Source of the DNA: Acanthosepion esculentum
Taxonomy: Eukaryota > Mollusca > Cephalopoda > Sepiida > Sepiidae
Length of the DNA stretch: 64,000 bases
Assembly (NCBI GenBank): GCA_964036315.1
Contig: OZ038510.1
Coordinates: 79,129,349-79,193,348 of the forward strand
Direction: 5' to 3'
Below, piece by piece: positions 55,237 through 62,038 of this stretch; positions within the stretch are counted from its first letter, which is position 1, and each line of letters starts with the position of its first letter. The notes below the pieces were generated by a model. It saw only the letters and a list, made by a program, of their open reading frames with translations. It did no database searches and had not been told where the DNA came from. Both the position numbers and the translations under genes were made by a program.

Positions 55237-58200
55237 GCATAATGAGAAGCCACATATACTTTCTTAATATGTATATAATATAGAAAAAACAACTGAAAAG
55301 TTGCAAAGTAAAAAAAAAATTGATTGTTTTTTTTGTGAAAGTATTTATTTATATTTTTTAAAATAAATACTTTCACAAAAAAACATTAAATTTTTTTTTA
55401 ATTTGCAACTTTTCAGTTGTTTTTTCTATATTATATATATTATATATATATATATATATAAAAAATGGTCTGACAGTGGTCAAAGGGAATTTTTAACAGT
55501 GGCTTTCAGTTATGAAATGAGTGCTCTGGCTGCTTGATTTGCATTTATATCCATCATGTATATAATATGTTAAAAGATTCCCTTTCTCTGCCATGTGGCG
55601 ATAACTTAGGGGGGGGAGTCTCTGACTGAGGCCAAATCAGTTGAGTTTTGATCCTGGCTTGAAGCAATCAGATGTCTCGCCACACTGATGAGCTGTGATA
55701 CAGTGAAACAGTCTGTCTGTGGATATAAGACAAACACTGGTTTCTAAATGCAACTTTACTAATACAAAACCTGCCAAATAAAAAAAAAAACCCTGAGACA
55801 ATGAAAGAAAAAAAGAAAGAAAGAAAGAAAGAAACTCAGAACAAATAGAGAAAAAAAAAAGAAAGAAAGAAACTCAGAACAAATAGAGAAAAAAAAAAGA
55901 AAGAAAGAAACTCAGAACAAATAGAGAAAAAAAAAAAGAAAGAAAGAAACTCAGAACAAATAGAGAAAAAAGAAAGAAAGAATGAAACTCAGAACAAATA
56001 GAGAAAAAAAGAAAGAAAGAATGAAACTCAGAACAAATAGAGAAAAAAAGAAAGAAAGAATGAAACTCAGAACAAATAGAGAAAAAAAAAGAAAGAAAGA
56101 AACTCAGAACAAATAGAGGAAAAAAAAGAAAGAAAGAAACTCAGAACAAATAGAGAAAAAAAGAAAGAAAGAAAGAAACTCAGAACAAATAGAGAAAAAA
56201 AAGAAAGAAAGAAACTCAGAACAAATAGAGAAAAAAAAAAGAAAAAGAATCAGAGAAGATGGGACAGGAAACAAAAAAAGCTGACATCTACTTTGACAAT
56301 AACTGAAAGTGCTCAATGCCTCTTGCAGATAATCCAAGACAGAGCAGTAAAGCAGCACAGATGAAATAGATGTGTATGAACTCACCTGTTTGCCCCGAAC
56401 CAGCACAGATGTAATAGATGGTGCCAAACTGTCCACAACTTTATCTAGGAGAGCAGCGCATAATCTGACCTGAGCCCATTGGCGTTTTGTGCCAGCCAAA
56501 TGTAAAGTTTTTTCCAGTCTCTCTTTAACGGTGTACTCTTCAACATGAAACTCTAGGCCTTCTCTTTCAAGGAGGATGCTTAAAATTTGAACTTTCTTTC
56601 TGATACTTTCTGAATATCGAAGCATTTGAATAAGATCATTGGTAGAACGAATAGTCAAATCCTGCAATCGCAAAACAAAAGAAAGGTTTTTCAGTACACA
56701 TATTTGAATATATTTTTGATTTTTAAAAAAAATTAGCCCTAATATGAAAAATAAAAAACAAACAAAACACAGAAGCACCCCCCCCCCAAAAAAAAACGAA
56801 GCATTATTTGTGACACCTTAATCTCTTTTTTGTAACAATAAGTAACTTTAATACATACTTTTCTATTACGACCTGCATAGTTATTTTTGATGTTATACAC
56901 ATAACCTTTCGGCCTTTGTACCTTCTGGCCTTCATCAGTTATCTGTTGTAACTTTTTGAGAATTTTAAACTAAACCCTTTATTCAACTCAGAGGGGTATA
57001 TTGTCCTTATTCTGACTTTAATACATATGAGATCCTTATTTTTCTGCTTATAAGACATTTTTTTCCTATACAATATCTCCAAAAATAATCAATAAATAAT
57101 TTATAAATCAATGGGAGTTAAAAGTTTGGGATGGGAGCATGAGCGTCAGCTCCCCAGTTACATCTGATTCTGAGCCCTTGAAAGTAAAACAAGTCCAGTG
57201 TTTCAAAATTCAATTAACAATGTTTTGTGAGAAGATATTTATACAGTTGAGATACTGGGATATTTAGAGGAAACAAAATTCCTGCTACAGTAACACCTGA
57301 TGAAGTAACACTGTCCTTAATTCGTAAACTACTGGGCCCAAAGCAGCATCATTTATCGTAGACACTTTAAGAATAATACTTCTGTATAGTACGCTTATTG
57401 CTGGCATCAGAGCAAAGTATATACAGGCCGTGTTACTTTTTGTAGATTTATCTAAAGCCTTCAATTCTGTTCAGGGGGGGGGGGTAGAGAAGATCTTTCT
57501 GGTATATGGCATTTCCTCTGAAACAGTAGCTGGCATAATGATGCTATACAGAAATACCAAATCTTTGGTTAGGTCCCCAGGCGGAGCACTAGTTTCTTAT
57601 TAATGCAGGTGCCATTCAGGGTGGCACTCTTGAACATGGCTCTTAAACAAGGTGGTGGTGGTGGTAGTATTATTATTATTATTATTATTAATAATAATAA
57701 TAATAATAATAATAATCATCATCATCATCATCTCAAAAACAGTCAATGCAGCTGTAATTTGCTGCTTATAAGACGCAGCTTGTTTCCCTTATAAAAACCA
57801 CACTGTGTCGTATAAATCAAAAGTCTGAGATGGGAGTTATAAGTTTGGGGTCAGCTCCCCAATTACATCCAGTTCTGAGCCCTTCAAAGTAAAACAAATC
57901 CAGTGTTTTGAGAGAGGCTGCGATATTGGCAAGAAAAGAAATTCCTTCTACGTTAACACCTTCCTTATTTCTTAAACTATTGGTCATAAAGCAGCATCAT
58001 TTATGGTAGACAATTTAAGAACAATACTACAAAGGTGGCTATGGTTTTTGGCTTTTGTTTACTCTCATGAAAAAAGTAAAAGTAAAGAGAAACTGAATGA
58101 AATTGAAAATTATCTGACCTACCATAACATTGAGTACTTCCTCCACTTCAGGCGCAACAGGTGGTGGCATTGTAACAAAAGGTGTAAAACCCGCAGTTGA

Positions 58201-58622
58201 AGGTTTTTCTTCAAAAGATTTAAAGTTTGTAAGGTCATCCAGAGAATGAAGAAAGTCTAAATGTTCTATACAAGCTGAGGAAATCATTGCCTGGCAAAGA
58301 AAAAGAAAGAAAAAATATCTATGGAAAAAGTAATTCTACTTAAAGACAAATGTTGGCTTATTATGAAATTAAAATTTAGACATTATAGGTGTACTTAAAA
58401 TTGAGTTTTGCACTTTGTTGTAAGTAAACCAAAATTTATAACTAAATTCATCTCTGAAGAAAGAAAATTCCATTTAAATAAATAACTTAAGTCAAGATTA
58501 CAAACCTTGTTTTTTCTAAGCTACAAGTTCACATTTTGTGAAAATCTGCTTAACTCCATTCAATAATCTTTTATAGAAAATCTCTTATGTTTATAACAAA
58601 TAATTACTAAATATTTAATAAT

Positions 58623-58682
<60 letters not shown>

Positions 58683-59426
58683 AATTATATTAAGAAACAG
58701 ACAATTTTAAGGGTTCATTATAATTTATTTTCTTAGGACTGGGATTCTGGTCCTAATTCATCAGATCTCCATTTTCATACAAAAATATTGGTGATTAATT
58801 TTTCCAGGCTTAAAAACTTTTAAAAATATTTTTCCAGGCTTAAAAACTTTTAAAAATATTTTTATATGAAAATGGAGATTTGAAGAATTAGGACCAAAAT
58901 CTTGGTCCTATTAAAATAAATTATAATCCCATGAACCCTTAAAGTTGTCTGTCTCTTAATATAATTAATATTTGTTCTGTTTTGACATTGACCTCTCTGG
59001 ATTATATACTCCCTGGAATTATTTATATGGATTAGCAAATAACTTTATTAACTATATATATAAGTAAAAACAATCCTTAAAAATTCCTTTTGGTTATAAT
59101 TTATTTCATGAATATATTTAGATAATCATCTCTTCAGACCAAGGTCTTTTTTTTTTAAGAAATGAAATCAATTTGTCCAGACAAAAGGAAAAGGGAACGG
59201 AAAAAAGAAAGAAAATTTTTATATTAAGAGAGTACTACTATCACCAAGCCACTCAAACTGAATCAGTAGAAGCTGGATCAAGCGATGATATACATATGAT
59301 AGAATAATAAGTAATTCATTGAGTTTGAAAGAAATGGCCGTCCAGTGCTTTCTGCATTCTGTTGAGGTTTCTTTCAGACTCAACGAATTACTTAATTATA
59401 ACTATCAAATCCTCCTTACAATTTCT

Positions 59427-59468
<42 letters not shown>

Positions 59469-61570
59469 GACCCCAAAAAACGGGAATTTTTGAAGTGTGT
59501 ATTGCCAGACATGAGCAAGTGGCAACACTGCGAGACAGTAACCTTGAGCAAGTAAACATTTCGCCATTTAAGTAACGAGAATGAAATTCACAGTATCCCA
59601 GCTGAGATGTTGCCGCAGTCAATGAGGAATCTCAACAGCAGATTTCAAGAATGTATTCGTACAGGAGGACGCCATCTACAGGACGTAATTTAAAAAAAAT
59701 GAAAATTCCATCATTGTTTCTTAAATGGCATGTTTTAAGGTTTCAATTACTATGAATTAAATATTTTTCTTCCATCACTCTTGGTTTTATTGGATTGTTA
59801 AAAAGTTCCTTTTTGTTGGGGTCACCCTGTATATATATGTTGTTTTCAATGAAACTTGCATAAAAGAAGGAATACTTCACAAATACACATCTTTCATTGA
59901 AAATGGCCAACAAGGAAGATTTAATTAATCTTTTATTGAGTTTTTACTGCAATCGAACATTTTTGTGTTTTTCAGGGGTGAAAGAATATAGGAATTGTCC
60001 ATAGTTTATAACTGTTCCAAGAGCTACTTCTCTTGTCATTATCAAGGATGTGTTCCAAGAGCTACTTCTCTTGTCATTATCAAGGATGTGTTCCAAGAGC
60101 TACTTCTCTTGTCATTATCAAGGATGTGTTCCAAGAGCTACTTCTCTTGTCATTATCAAGGATGTGTTCCAAGAGCTACTTCTCTTGTCATTATCAAGGA
60201 TGTGTTCCAAGAGCTACTTCTCTTGTCATTATCAAGGATGTGTTCCAAGAGCTACTTCTCTTGTCATTATCAAGGATGTGTTCCAAGAGCTACTTCTCTT
60301 GTCATTATCAAGGATGTGTTCCAAGAGCTACTTCTCTTGTCATTATCAAGGATGTGTTCCAAGAGCTACTTCTCTTGTCATTATCAAGGATGTGTTCCAA
60401 GAGCTACTTCTCTTGTCATTATCAAGGATGTGTTCCAAGAGCTACTTCTCTTGTCATTATCAAGGATGTGTTCCAAGAGCTACTTCTCTTGTCATTATCA
60501 AGGATGTGTTCCAAGAGCTACTTCTCTTGTCATTATCAAGGATGTGTTCCAAGAGCTACTTCTCTTGTCATTATCAAGGATGTGTTCCAAGAGCTACTTC
60601 TCTTGTCATTATCAAGGATGTGTTTTAGATGGTGAAATTCTGTGTGTGGCTGCTACATAGTAATTTTACAGTGTGAAGTTCGAGAGGTTTATGTTCTTGG
60701 CAGTCACGTGGTATGCATGGCCAGTTGACTCAGACAAGACTTTTATTGATAGAACACTTTTAACATGGCGTCTCCTATACTAAATAGTGTGAGACTGATT
60801 GATGATATCTTCCAAAAATGTTAGATTGCTGCAAAAACTTTCAAAAAATTAATTAAATCTTCCTTGCTGGTCATTTTCAATGAAAGCTGTATAAAAGAAA
60901 GGTTGCTGCCCAAATACACACAGCTCCTGAAAAATTAATTTCGGTTGAGCCCTCTGGTTTGAGGTGTGAATTTGTAAACAGTGACTATTTAAGCTAATAT
61001 TGCACGACTCTTCGACAGAATTGAGTCACTCTCAGTCACTGTGTGTATATCTGAATCTAAAAATAAACACGCTAAAATTCACCTTCATCCCGTACCGTAC
61101 GCTGACGGCTTAGTGGGAGAAGTTCGGACTGACGCAAATTCAGTCGGGTTTCGATCCTAGCTAGAGACAACCGGACGTCTAGCCACACTGATGAGCTGTG
61201 AAACAGCAACACAGTCTGTCTGTGGATGACAAAAATATATATATATACATATATATATATACACACACACACAAAGATATACGTAGTTATATATGTATGT
61301 ATATATATATATATATAATAATTTGATACAAATAAACGACTTCTGGTAAAATATCCGCCAAAATAGACTACCCACAATGCACCACTGACCTGTATATATA
61401 AATAGCCGAGAAAAATAACAGCACTCGTGGCCTGACGATTGCATCTAGCATGAAACAGACCGTCGCCTCTAAGTGTTGACTTCAATGTTCACTTTTATAT
61501 TTACACACGCTCTATCTCTGATATTGAGCACTTTATCCCATAAATATAGCACACTTTAAGACTATATTTC

Positions 61571-61619
<49 letters not shown>

Positions 61620-62006
61620 CACACACACACACATACACGCACACAAATATATATACACACACATATATATACATGTATATATATACACACATACACGCAT
61701 ATATACACACATATAAACACAATATATTCACACACACAGACACAAATAGATATATACGCACACATACACAAATATATACACATAAATATATATACACACA
61801 CAAATATATACTCACACACAAATATATATATATATACATAGACACACACACAAATATATATACACAAATATATGTACAGACACACACTCAAATATATAGA
61901 CACACAAATATATACATACATACAAATATATACACACATGCACACACACATATATACATACAGATATATATACAAATATATACAAACACACTCATATATG
62001 TGTGTG

Positions 62007-62038
<32 letters not shown>

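Larger units (their letters stand above)
57050..58030 (+). repeat. Direct duplication around a LINE fragment
   Basis: 57,110-57,370 and 57,820-58,020 share gtcagctccccaattacatc-type, ttctgagccctt, agtaaaacaa and aaagcagcatcatttat segments in the same order. The LINE RT piece lies at the end of the first copy only. Confidence 0.65.
61080..61580 (+). repeat. Hammerhead-bearing repeat, fullest copy
   Basis: Order: tRNA-like head (acggcttagtgggagaagtt and gggtttcgatcct as weak A/B boxes), first hammerhead fold (61,177-61,230), TA/CA microsatellite, a block of about 100 bp, second hammerhead fold (61,419-61,478), and a tail shared with 0.7 kb and window position 1. Ends in (TA)n. Confidence 0.75.

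Noticed and set aside
55673..55732. Hammerhead as a regulator of PHKB splicing
   Set aside because: It is antisense to the gene; a sense role is not supported.
59995..60660. Three overlapping frames of about 200 residues at 60 kb
   Set aside because: Same repeat read in three frames of a 38-bp array; equal openness of all plus frames argues against coding.
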